Part shown: piece by piece, positions 36,997-48,504 of the stretch
Layout of the letters: every line of letters starts with the position of its first letter
How positions within the stretch are numbered: position 1 is the first letter of the stretch
Assembly: GCA_002943765.1 (NCBI GenBank)
Contig: PQWQ01000002.1
Span: forward strand, 806,001 to 870,000
DNA length: 64,000 nt
Origin: Psoroptes ovis
Taxonomy: Eukaryota; Arthropoda; Arachnida; Sarcoptiformes; Psoroptidae
Direction: 5' to 3'
The notes under the pieces: model-generated
Seen by the model: only the letters and a program-made list of their open reading frames with translations
The model's database searches: none
What the model was told of the DNA's origin: nothing
Position numbers and translations under genes: made by a program

Positions 36997-37636
36997 TAAT
37001 ATTTTTGAAATGCATTGCACACACTGAAGCACATACTGATGGATGAATGATCCATTAATGTCCATTTTTTTTTGATGATGATTATGAAGATGATGATTAT
37101 AATTAATATTAATAATAATATTATTCGTTTTTTTTCGAGTGAAAAAAAAGATAAAATGAAAAAAAACATTATCCGACAGATAATACAAGAGGTTAAACAT
37201 TTTTTTTTATTTTTGCCCAATTTTTTCAAGTTTTAGTTCAAGCTTGTTTTAATGATGATAATGATGATCATGGTTAAACTTTTAGTAAATAATAATAATA
37301 ATAATGATGATAATATTGACAACATCATCAAACATAATCATCAGGAAAGATGGATAAATAAAAATCAAAGGAAAAAAATCAAAAGAATTTACATTGAAAA
37401 TTATGATTAACAACAAAACAACGATAGAGTTGTGTGTGTGTGATTATCATAATCATTATTGGGCTACCAAATATGCCAAAGTAAAAAAAAAGATTTTTTT
37501 GGGATAAGAAAATGGAAGAAAAAATACAAGATTTTCTACTGATGTGATATTCACTGTGTGGAAAAATTCAAGAAAAAAATAAAATGAAATAAAATGAAAA
37601 ATAATAATCTTCTTTTAGTGTTTTTAAGATGCTAAA

Positions 37637-37685
37637 GATGTGGATGATGATGCTAAAGATGATGATCATCATCATCATCCACATC
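37637..37685. repeat. Hairpin with perfect 16-bp arms
   Basis: GATGTGGATGATGATG (37637-37652) pairs perfectly with CATCATCATCCACATC (37670-37685) across a 17-base spacer. The GATGCTAAAGATG segment also occurs twice (37628 and 37649). Confidence 0.85.
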
Positions 37686-37890
37686 AAGGCCATCATTTTT
37701 CTACCTTTTTTTTTTGTTCATTTCTTAAACATTTAATTCAATATATTTTTCGTATTTAGACATTGAATTTGAAAAAAGACTTTCTCCTGTTGCTCCTCTT
37801 CATCTTCGAACATTGTTTTGTATCTTTTTTCTTTCAAAAAAATCTTAAATATCTTCAAAAGTTTCTTGTCCATCAACATTCATTCATCTA

Positions 37891-37920
37891 TCCATCCATC
37901 CATCCATCCATCCATCCATT
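37891..37920. repeat. (CCAT)n microsatellite
   Basis: About seven CCAT tetranucleotides, with related CTAT/CCAT units further on to about 37950. Confidence 0.85.
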
Positions 37921-40226
37921 TAGTCATACATCCATCTATCTATCCATCGATGTCGATGATGATGATGATGATCGAAATTGCTTTGATACACGAAATATCT
38001 TCTTTTCTTTGGTAATTCAATGGTTAATGTTATATTATTGTTTTAAAGGTAAATAAATGAAAATTTGTTTTTTTTCAAGTGAAAATAAAACGAAATTATT
38101 ATGATTATTATCATTATCATCATCATCATTGATGATCATTGTTGCTGTTTGTTTATTCTTGCTGTTTAGTTATTTGATTGCCATTCATTCTCGTGGTGCT
38201 GCAGCAATTCATGGTACCCATTCAACAACCCTTAAAAAAAACGATACAATACGACTTTTCACTTTTTGTTTTTGAAAATTTGAAAAATACTTAACGATTA
38301 AATTTTTCTTTTTTCAAGAAACAGCCACATTTAAATCACAAATAAACACATACAAACACAATCATATTTGAGTCAAAAGATCAATATTCAAGATAAAAAG
38401 GCCTGGTCCGTTGTCGTTTGTTTGTTCGTTAGTTGTTGCATTGCATGTTGTCAGTTGTACACATTTTTTTTTTTTTTTTTTTTTTTTGGTGATGATAGTT
38501 ATTTAGTCAATTTTACCTTAGTATGTTTTTCGTTTTCAAAAAAATATTTTTCCTAGTCAAGTTTGTCTGTGTGTCTATTCAGTATACTGAACGTTTGAGA
38601 AGAAAAGATATCATCATCATCATCATCATCAACTACATCAGCATTGATTCTAGCCACAGAATGTTAACCTGTGAAACAAGTTAAGATAAGCTTGAAAAAA
38701 TCTTATTATTTTTATTAATATTTTTTTTTTTTTTTTTTGCATTCTAATCGTTTTGTTGCCTGCGGCTACAAACAAATAAATATACGATTTTTTTCTGCAT
38801 TCGCTTTACGAAATACACACATATAAAAATACATGGATGTTCGTATTTTTAGGATTTGAAACAAACAAAAAATAAAATACTGCTGTTGAAGACACTGCCA
38901 GAAAAAAAACAAAAACGAAAGATAATTCAATGCTTGTTGTACAAATTTTGCTTTGTCCAAAATTTCAATTTTGAATTCACTGCTTATTATCATTTCAAAA
39001 TTTTAGATTTCTTATTTGACAGCATTTGAATGCATTTTTGAAATTAAATTTTTGAAAAAAAAAATTTAATTATTTTTTCACCAAAACTTTAATCAAAAAC
39101 GGTGAAATAAAAATTTTAAGATGAAGAACCAAAAATCTCAATTACAAATTAGTCAAATCATTAATTATCATTGATTAAAATTCAAAAATAAGTAAAAATA
39201 ATGAATATAAATGATTTGGGTGACGTTTTATTAGTTGTTTGGATTGTTTTTGATTATTATTGAATTTTAATTATCATCATTGATTAAAAGCTTGCTTTCA
39301 ACATTTTTATGACTAGCATTGTCCATTCATTGACTTTTTACATGAATATTTTCAAAATCAATTTCATTCAACTAAATGATTCAAAGTCAAATAAAATAGA
39401 AAAAAACTTGTCATCACATTATCATCATCATTTGGCCAATGACTTGTCGATTTATCATTCATTCTGTTTTGGTTTTTATTAAAAAATTCATTTCAAATTA
39501 AATGAATATTAATTTAATCAATCAATTATTATTACGTTTTTTTTGCTTTTCTACTTCTCGTATTTAACTGTGGTTAAATTATTAGATTAACGTTATTTCT
39601 TCGTTCATTCATTCATTCAATCATTCATTCAAGATCAACCCTTTCAAAGGAAATGTTAATTAAAAGAGCATTTTTCTTTCTTTCTCAAAGCATCCATCAA
39701 ACTTGAATTATAATAAACAACATGAGTAGTAGGAAAGAATAAATTGTCATCAAAATCATATTAAATATCTCTTCGAAACGAATTGATGAATCATAATCAT
39801 GATGAATTGAATAAATTGAATTAATGAATCCTTTTTCTTTGAATGAATCTTCAGCCAAAATGAAAAATTTGATTTTGATGAAATTTTGTAATCCGAAAAC
39901 ACTTGATACACCTTGAATTAGGAGGTGTGTATGCCGAAATATTAGAAATAAAATAAAAATATTAAAAATCAAAAAATTCAAAATAATGAATGTGATTGTT
40001 GATGGATTTTTGAATTGAAATTAAACAAAATGAAAAACATAAAATATTAATTCAATTCAATATAAATTCAAAGTGTTCAAGTTTGTTAAGTAAAATTATT
40101 TAATTTTTCCTCTTTCTTTCGTTTGTTAGTTCGTTCATTTATCCAAAGAAAAGCTAATGAAAAATTATTTAATCGTTTTTCGTTATTTCTTGTTTCATTC
40201 ATTATTTAAGAAAAAAAATTAAAGTA

Positions 40227-40306
40227 TTGGGTTGTCCGAAAAATTTTTGCTGATTTTCACATGTTTTTCAATTAGTAAATCGGCAAAAACTTTCAGGACA
40301 ACCAAA
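40227..40306. mobile_element. Mariner-type MITE copy 7 (symmetric subtype, 80 bp)
   Basis: The left end TTGGGTTGTCCGAAAAATTT and the right end GGCAAAAACTTTCAGGACAACC are flanked by TA (40225-40226 and 40307-40308). Unlike the majority copies, the inverted similarity reaches further inward, because the right side retains an AAATCGGCAAAAACTTT block matching the inverse of the left GCTGATTTT block. The GATTAAGCGGAATG core is absent. Confidence 0.8.
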
Positions 40307-41300
40307 TATTTGTGGAAAAGCGATGATAAAATTAATAAGTACACAAACGCACACATATTCACAGTGGATACACTGATTTTCTTTATTAATAATAATAATA
40401 ATAATGATTTCCCCTTCGTAAAATTCATTTCTCTTCGAAAAAAAAAAAGTTTTGATTCGATGATTTTTAATGATAATAATAATAATAATAATAATGAGAA
40501 TGTTTGAAATATTTTTCTCGTAATGATTCTTTGTCCGCATGGTTTAATGTAATGAATGAATGAATTGAATGTAAACGCTCTCTCTCTCACACACACACAC
40601 ATGTTGAGAACACACATTCATTATCATCATCATATGTAGTTGATGATGAGAAGCATTATAGCATATTATATACCTCTTACATACAAATATCTTTTACACT
40701 CCTCACCTTAAAATTACGAAAAAAATATTTATTAAAAAATAAAAATGAAAATGGGAAAATTAAAGACAAAAAAACAAAAAACGAAAAATTGTTCGGTTGA
40801 TGATAGCTTTTTATATATCATTTTGAATTCATTATTCAGCAACATGAAAAAGAACAAAATTAAAAGAATTATTTTTAAAAAATTATGGCTGAATTGCATT
40901 TGATGATGATGAATAAAGTAGAAGAAGAGGAAAAGAAAAAAAATGAATGTAAAAGTCAATTAACCAGAAGTAAAAAAATGAAATGACTTGGATGACGATC
41001 AATGGATAAATTGAATGGATGAATGGTTAAGTAATTCAAAGTGATCATGTTTGAGTGAATGATAATTTTAATAATTTTGATTTTCAGAAATTATCGTCAC
41101 TTGTGATACATTTTATTGAGGCTCAAATATACGGTTTAATTAAATTGAAGCGGTACAAAAATCTGAGGAATTCAACTTAAATTTATTTTTTGAACGATTT
41201 AATCGAAAAACTCGTAACGATTCGCTTGATTATTCATCGATTTTCTGTGTCGAAAAAAAAAATAACAGAAAATTCTCTTTTTCCATTACATTGTTTAATT

Positions 41301-41510
41301 ATGATTGACAGGTCGAAATTGGAGACTGAGAGAAAGAAAAGAGATTCTATTCATTCATCATTTATCGATCTAATTGATTTCAATGAAAAATCAAATTTAC
41401 CAGAGAAAATAATGGAAAACCTCGGAGAAGAAAAAATCAATCAAATCAAAGTTAAATTAAAATCAATCAAACATCATTATTATTATGGAATGAAAACCGA
41501 AATATTCTGA
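41301..41510 (+). CDS. Possible small ORF (69 aa), unrecognised
   Basis: ATG at 41301 to TGA, a lysine- and glutamate-rich, probably helical peptide with no signal peptide or membrane segment. The frame is also open upstream, but only to a non-ATG codon. Codon content looks more mixed than in neighbouring low-complexity frames (stretches such as DLIDFNEKSN and PEKIMENLGEEK). No family is recognised. It could equally be a chance frame, part of a non-coding transcript, or a 3' exon, since TTGACAG just before 41312 resembles a splice acceptor. No neighbouring exon could be connected to it. Confidence 0.2.
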   Translation: MIDRSKLETERKKRDSIHSSFIDLIDFNEKSNLPEKIMENLGEEKINQIKVKLKSIKHHYYYGMKTEIF

Positions 41511-42750
41511 TAAAATATCAATTTATATCATAGATCGTTAGAGATGGAATTCAAAGAAAACAAAAATTAATTCATGCATAAAAGTTATTGAATTTCATTA
41601 AAAAAATGGAAAATAATAAAGAATGATGCTTATTAATATTTCATTTTTATTCATTAACCACAAAGATATGCCAACAAAAATAAGGTAGTTTCCATGATAA
41701 TCATCATCATCATCATCATCAACATTATTTTGGTTTACCTGCAATGAATGGTGATAATGATGATATTGGTTTAAACTTTGAAAAAATACAAAAATATTGA
41801 CCAGAACAACAACCAAGAATGAAAACCTCAACAAGAAACTCCAAGAAATCTTCGGTCAAAAAATGAAAAAAACCTCAAGAAATGGCTTTGGCTTTGTTCA
41901 ATTGCATTTAATATTTAATGAATTTTTATCATTATTATTATTATTTATTTATTTTAGTATATCTCATCATCATCATCCAACCATCGTTGCTGTTTTTGTT
42001 TTTTGTTGAAAAAAGTTTATCATTTCCAATGAATGAATGAATAATATTATTGTGGAGCACAGCAGGATATTTTAAATTTTACTTAAGGAAAAAATATCTA
42101 AACGTACACTTACAAACATATAAATGTGCATAAACAACGATCACATCTTTTGAATTTTTTTTTTATTTTTTTTCTGAATTCAATATTCTTGTTGTTGTTG
42201 TTGTGTATTGAATAAGTAATAAGTGTAAAGGAGAGATTGGAAAAAAATAAACGAAGAAATATTTTTAAAGTGAAAACATTTCGACAAAAAAAAAGAATGC
42301 CAATGTATGATGATGATGATGATGATCGCTGAAGAATTTCAAGTTTTGCTTAAAATGAAATAATAAGAAATAAGAAAATCTTTAGTTCAAAGATATTTTT
42401 TCTTCGTATTTATTTATTTATTTATTCATTTTCTTAAACAAGTGAAATGGAATTGAATAAATAAATAAACAGTTTTCGAGAAATTCATATGATAAAAGTC
42501 TACTGCACCATCACATTCGAATATCTTATGATGCAATGATCTCTGATTTTTTTGAAAAATTTTGCTTATTTCTGCAGCATTCAGCAGCGAATACCATAAA
42601 AGTACGAGAAAACCAGCGAAAATCTATCCAAGAAACAAAAACAAAAAAATATTCATCCATGTTGTTGCTGTTGCTGTTGTTGTTAGCTATTATTTCTTGA
42701 CAAGTTTCAATTTGGGCCATCGTTTTTCGATGATGATGATAATAATAATA

Positions 42751-42776
42751 ATGATGATGATGATCATCATCATCAT
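42751..42776. repeat. Perfect 26-bp GAT/ATC palindrome
   Basis: Two 13-base arms of ATG and CAT triplets meet at a central GATC with no spacer. AAT triplets precede it. Confidence 0.85.
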
Positions 42777-44002
42777 CATCAAACACAGCAAGATGTGTTT
42801 GCATCAATGACGATGATTATGATTTCAATGATGTGGATGATGATGATGACCAAAAGATTTTCTTTGATTTTTTTCTGTTGTCTTAACTTGGCAAAATTCT
42901 GGTTTGTCTTAGCAGGTGTGCTAAGACATTTCATTTCATTTTTTCATTTTTTTAGTTTTATATTTGGCCATCGAAAGAAAGCAAGAAATAAAATCACCAT
43001 AAGATGTAAACCAATGAATTTCTTAAAGCAATGTGAAATGGAATGAAATGCAAAAACAAAAAACAAAATCACACAAATCTTTTTGATCATCATCATCATC
43101 AATGGTAATAATAATAATGATTACGATTACGAATGATCAGGCAAAAAATGATGATGATGATGATAATGATGAGAAAACCATTTGTGTGTGTGTGCATCTA
43201 TCTATCTGTACAACTGATCATATGTTTGACCATTGAATTCAAATATATTTTTGAATTTAAACATGTGTGTATGATGTCAAATTTTGTTTGTTTGTTTTTG
43301 AATTTTATCATTGGAATTTTTTTTCGTTCAAAGTTATTCCAAGCGGGTATCGAAAGTTTATTTCGAAATTTTCAAAATTTTTGTTTGTTTTAATTGAAAA
43401 AAATTAAAAATTTCAAAATTTCTCATCGTTTAAATTTTAAAGCAAATGAATGAACATACCAACAATCGAAAAATAACCGATTGTCAACTTGATTTGATTG
43501 ATTTTTCTAAAGCAGTTGTTTTATCGAGCAAAAAACAGAAAAAACGAAAAAAAATTAAAACCAATTTTCTTGTCAATTAAAAAATGATTTTTAAAAATAG
43601 AAATAAATTCAAAAAATAAATAAATAAATCGAAAAAACAAATGAAACTGACTAACTCTCTAAATGCATTCATCTAATACACAATGGTTGACATTTAATTA
43701 TTATTATTATTATTACCAAAATGATGATTTTGACCTGAAAAATAATTTTTTTTCAAAAAATGATCATAAATCCTCTTTGTATTGTTATTATTGTTGTTGT
43801 TGCTGTTGTGTTAATATTAATAAATTAATGAATAAATAAATAAATAAATCGATGCAAATCTTTCGACAACGAAAAAAAAGCAAACAATAGATTTACATCG
43901 ATAAAATGGAAATAAAAATTTGTAGTTACAAGAGATTTCTCTAGCTCGATCCATAACCTTATTCGCAAAAGATTTTCAAAGATTATCAATGAATTATCAG
44001 GA

Positions 44003-44006
<4 letters not shown>

Positions 44007-44033
<27 letters not shown>
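44007..44033. repeat. (CA)n microsatellite
   Basis: About 13 uninterrupted AC dinucleotide units. Confidence 0.9.
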
Positions 44034-44733
44034 GATAAATATGAGTGAGAGAGACACATGAGAAAATTTTCATCAAACAAACATCAAGAATGTATGTGTT
44101 TGAAAAATTCAAAATTCAATTCATTTCATATTTGTGAACATAATCCGATTTGAAAGGTGTTTTATCTTTTCTCATTTTTTTTCTTTCTTGATTCAAACAT
44201 TAATTTTTTTGTTCATTTTTACTACGAACTAATAATAATATTTATTATTAAATTTATTGTAAAAAAAATAAAATTAAATTCATTCAAAAAAGATAAAAAT
44301 GAATTATCACATGAATGAAAGATGATGAATATTTTGTATGGGGAAATAATTTGAGTAAAAAATTATTAAATTCAAATTTAAATTTCCAAAATCATCATCA
44401 TCATATAATATCCAAAGATTATCATCATAAACTGCTATTATTTAGAGCTTAATCCTTCGTGTTCTTAAATTCATTTTTCTGGTTGTAAAATGACAATTTT
44501 CGACACGTAAATACATGGGAAAAAATGGGTAGATTTCGGGACAAATCTTTGATACAAAATTGTAGATATTTATGGAAATTCAATCAAATTTCCATAAAAT
44601 TAACGGAAGAAATTTGAAAACGTTGAAATGTAATAAAATCCGCACAAAAAACCAAATCAACAGTGTTCTAATCAATGCTAAATTATTTTGCTCTATTTTC
44701 TTTTCCGAGTAATAAATTTTTAAAAATAAAATA

Positions 44734-44813
44734 TTAAGCTGTCCGGAAAGTTCTGGCCGGTTTTCATGAGCAACTCTATTGATTAAGCGAAATGAACTTT
44801 TCGGACAACCTAA
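44734..44813 (+). mobile_element. Mariner-type MITE copy 8 (80 bp)
   Basis: TTAAGCTGTCCGGAAAGTTC at the left, CAACTCTATTGATTAAGCG in the core, and GAACTTTTCGGACAACCTAA at the right. TA lies on both sides (44732-44733 and 44814-44815). Confidence 0.92.
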
Positions 44814-47087
44814 TAAAATAACAATACTAATCGTTCAACCAATTCAAAAATCAATTGATTCAATTCAATTCAATAAACAAATACAGGTATAAAATTAACA
44901 ATGCGGTTTCAGTGCTTAAACAAAGCTTGTTTTATTTGGCAAAAATGCAAATAAAACAATTTTATTGCCAGGAATTGTTTATTTTTGATGCAATTTTTCC
45001 CATATTTTATTTGTAACAAATGATTTTTTATTATTTATTTGATTTTTGGTGCATTGTTTTTGGTGTAAAAAAAAAATTTTATTATTTGTTGACAAATCAT
45101 CATCACAAACCACTTGATGTTGTAAAGATGTTTTCAGAGGAGAAGGGAAAAGCTCTGTTTACTTTATGGTCATGTTTTTTGTATTTTATTTATTTCAAAT
45201 ATATCAATTCATTTATTCTCTATTTTTCGCTTAATGAAAATGTCGGCTAAATTTCTTTTTTCATTGATTATGATAAGAGAATTGAATTTGATTAAATGAA
45301 ATGAAAGCAAAAATTTTATAATAAATACAACGACAACAACAAACAGAAGCCGATTAACCGGAATAAATAAATAAAAATAAATAGATGAATTTAAAAGTAA
45401 TAAAAATGATCGGAAAAACACGAATGAATACGTTTGATAAATAAATAAATTAATAGATAAATAAACAAATTTGTCACCCGACCAAATAAAATGAAATAAA
45501 ATAAGAGGTAAATCTGATTGATTAATTGAGACTTATTTTGCCCGAAATTCAAATTGATGAAATTGTGATATAAGAAATTTTATTTCACTGATTTCACCTG
45601 TCATTCATGACCAGTTATTGTCATGAACTGAACAATAAAGGTCAATCAGGTATCATGTTCACCTGGAAATTTATGTAGAAAAAAATATTCAAAGGTCTTC
45701 GTGGTCAAATATAATAATTTCAAAACGAAAAAACGGCTGAAATACTAGGTTTAAAATTGGAAACAATTAAAATTTTAGTATCGCTTGTCAAAAAATTTTA
45801 GATTGACACATGATGTGTTTGCATGTTGTACTGCTTTGCTTGTTTTCATATTTTTTCAATGTTTTTTCTATTTCAAACAGGCAAACAACCTTAAAAAAAC
45901 ACCTTTGATCAAAAGCAAAACTTTGATAAATATTTAAAAATTTTCAATCAATCAAAAAATTTGTTTTTTTGCCTTGAAATTGGCCTATTGTTTTCTAGCC
46001 ATGATAACATTAGTAAACTGATAAACGATAAATTACAGGTAAAAAAATTATAGATTCAATTACAAAAAATTGGTTCATTGATTCTTTTTCAGCGGAATAT
46101 TTCAATAAAATATCCAATATTTTAGCTGGGATATAACCATAACAACACCAAGAATTGTTTCATTTTTCAATTTTATACCATTTTTGTTTCAAAATATTCA
46201 AAATTTAAGGCCATATAATTGCAGAATTATAGTCATGGAAATATTTGACAGAATTATTATGATCATCATCATTATTATTATTATCGTTATCATTAGTGAA
46301 GATATAAATTGAAAGTAGGAAAATACATAGGAAAAAATCCGATGTAATTCTAATGTTGTTGTAGTTATTATCGTCATTGCGATTATGATCATCATCACAA
46401 AATTTGCATAATTTCTTTTTCCGTATGTCGAACAAATTTACCATTCATTTTTTTCTCCCGATATTTTCATTTCCAAACTAATGATTCACTTTTATATGAT
46501 GATATATAAATCAGTCTTGTTTGATATCATATTTGAAAAAATGAAAATTACCGAACAACCGAAAATAGCAACAAAAACAAAAACGAAAATTACCATTTTC
46601 CAGGTAAATAAATGTATTTTTGAATGAAAAATATATGGAAGACAAGAGAGAAACAAGTCATAATAATAATAATGACGATAATGGTACATTTATTCATAAA
46701 AATGAATTTGAATTTGTATTTTGTACAACAGAGAATATTGTATGCACGATATGTTTTTTTTCGTTTTGTCAAAAATGATGATTATTATTATTATTATCAT
46801 TATCATTATTATGACGACCAACATCATCATTTGCATAACGATTATTTTTGTTATTTTTAATATTTTTTTTTTTGCATTATTTCCACCATTTTTTATTTGG
46901 AAAATATATATATTTGTATCATATGTATTTTGAATGCATACGAGAGAATAGAAAAAAGGATATTTCAAATATGTAAAATCAACAGAAAATTTTCTTCATA
47001 TTTTCTGGTTCTGTGTATGTTTGTATATTTGCGGATATAATAATTCTAAAACAAGTACTACTAAATGGAGAAAAGCAATTTCATATA
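44814..47087. other. Intergenic DNA
   Basis: No gene is supported. A hairpin with GTTTTATTTG/CAAATAAAAC arms lies at 44929-44957. A cluster of GGTCA-like half-sites lies at about 45605-45710. ATT/ATC triplet clusters occur at about 46258-46295 and 46779-46830. Confidence 0.5.
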
Positions 47088-47168
47088 TTGGGTTTGTCCG
47101 GAAAGTTATGGCCGATTTATCAATTGAAAAACATTTGAAGATTGGCAAAAACTTTTCGGACAGTCCAA
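47088..47168. mobile_element. Mariner-type MITE copy 9 (symmetric subtype, 81 bp)
   Basis: The left end reads TTGGGTTTGTCCGGAAAGTT and the right end AAACTTTTCGGACAGTCCAA, with TA on both sides (47086-47087 and 47169-47170). Like copy 7, it has GGCCGATTT on the left and ATTGGCAAAAAC on the right, so the inverted similarity reaches about 30 bp inward. The majority core is absent. Confidence 0.82.
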
Positions 47169-47474
47169 TATTTTTTTTATAAAAAAATTTTATGCATTTA
47201 TTCAATTTTTTTCATTTCATTTCAATTGAAATGATTATCATTTTCATGCATATATTTCAGTCGTCATTATTTTATTACCATACACACTCTATTTTTTTCT
47301 GGTTTATTTTCGGGTTGTTATATTGATAATAATAATAATAATCATTATTCAGTATTCGTATCAATTTGTATGGCTGTAAAAATGAAAAAAATAAAAAATG
47401 AAAATGTCCATGAGTTCATGTAATATTGTAATTATTCAAAAATGATAATAATTTTATGATGAATCCGAAGCATT

Positions 47475-47687
47475 TTATGATAAACGCCTAGTTTTTTCTC
47501 CTATCGCATTAATCCATGAGACAAACTCAGCAAATTTTCTCTCTAAAATTTCATATGGTACGGCTAAACGCCCATAATTTGAAAGCGAAATTAATTTCCA
47601 CTCGAAGAAAAATGAGTTTTGATTCAAGAAATTAATTTCAAGCATTTTTTGCTGCGACGAAAAAACAATGACTCGAATATCGTCCAT
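47475..47687 (-). CDS. Possible small ORF (70 aa), unrecognised
   Basis: ATG at 47687 to TAA at 47475, preceded immediately by an in-frame TAG. The translation has mixed composition with few homopolymers, containing for example SNYGRLAVPYEILERKFAEF, unlike the trivial frames around it. It lacks a signal peptide or an obvious membrane segment, and no family is recognised. It could be a short relic of a larger gene or transposase, a small protein, or chance. Upstream on the same strand, TTTGTAATTTCAG near 47745 looks like a splice acceptor, so a 3' exon is conceivable, but no donor exon was found. Confidence 0.22.
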   Translation of the reverse strand: MDDIRVIVFSSQQKMLEINFLNQNSFFFEWKLISLSNYGRLAVPYEILERKFAEFVSWINAIGEKTRRLS

Positions 47688-48476
47688 CTATCGATTAGCA
47701 ATCGCTTTAGGATTATGAAAATTTCTTTGAATTTTAATCTGAAATTACAAACAATGACAACAAAAAATTTTGAATCCGATTAAGTGCCAATGAATAATGA
47801 ATGAATTGTTGATCTGCCAATTTGTGAATTTCAAAATTCAAAATAAAAATGAGCGAAACAAAAGTCGAAAAATTCGCACTTGATTATCCATAAGACTTTA
47901 TTTTCGTTGATGATAAATAAAAAATGGTCACAACAAGACAAAAATGAAAATTTTGATCATCAAAATTGAGTTGTTATGCTTACATAACAATAAATAATAA
48001 TAAGTGAATCACACAATGAATGAATGAATGACATTCACAATGATGTTTGACCATTGTTGTTGATTTCGCTTGATTTTTTTTTCTTATTTGTGACAAGTCA
48101 AAGACACCAACAAACAATAATGATAATAATAACCTGAAAGCTATAATTTAATGATCATTATTATTTTTTTGGTTGAATTTTCAATGCTGAAATTTCAATG
48201 GAAAAAAATAATTTTCTTCAATCATTTGATAGGTCATTTCTTGGCTATAGTTGCCGCTGCTATTACTGTCCAGAAACTGATAATGACATGATAATTTTTG
48301 CTGTAATTTTATTTGTGTAAATTTGTGCAAAAAAAACGAAAAAATTTACACAATTTCTTTTCTTTTATTTTGATGTCTCGATCAACGAGCATTAACAAAT
48401 AATGATTTTCGTATTTTTTACATTTTTTCCCTTGCTTATATCCATTGAATTTTGATTATTATTTTTCAATAATAAT

Positions 48477-48504
48477 AATGATGATGATGATCATCATCAT
48501 CATT
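48477..48504. repeat. Perfect 28-bp GAT/ATC palindrome
   Basis: The 14-base arms AATGATGATGATGA and TCATCATCATCATT meet directly. This is the longest spacer-free triplet palindrome found in the window. Confidence 0.85.

Larger units (their letters stand above)
36997..40226. other. Intergenic, microsatellite-rich DNA
   Basis: No gene is supported. It includes a GAT hairpin at 37637-37685, a (CCAT)n run at about 37891-37920 followed by (GAT)n near 37957-37973, a T run at about 38465-38487 and (CATT)n near 39603-39630. Confidence 0.55.
40307..44733. other. Intergenic DNA with one possible small ORF
   Basis: Apart from the small ORF at 41301-41510, nothing gene-like is seen. It contains (GAT)n/(ATC)n clusters (near 41701-41720, 42310-42330, 42731-42780 and 43147-43163), the palindrome at 42751-42776 and a (CA)n tract at about 44007-44033. 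Confidence 0.55.

Noticed and set aside
37891..37950. Regular CCAT/CTAT array considered as a CRISPR or satellite array
   Set aside because: It is a simple tetranucleotide microsatellite with no spacer structure.
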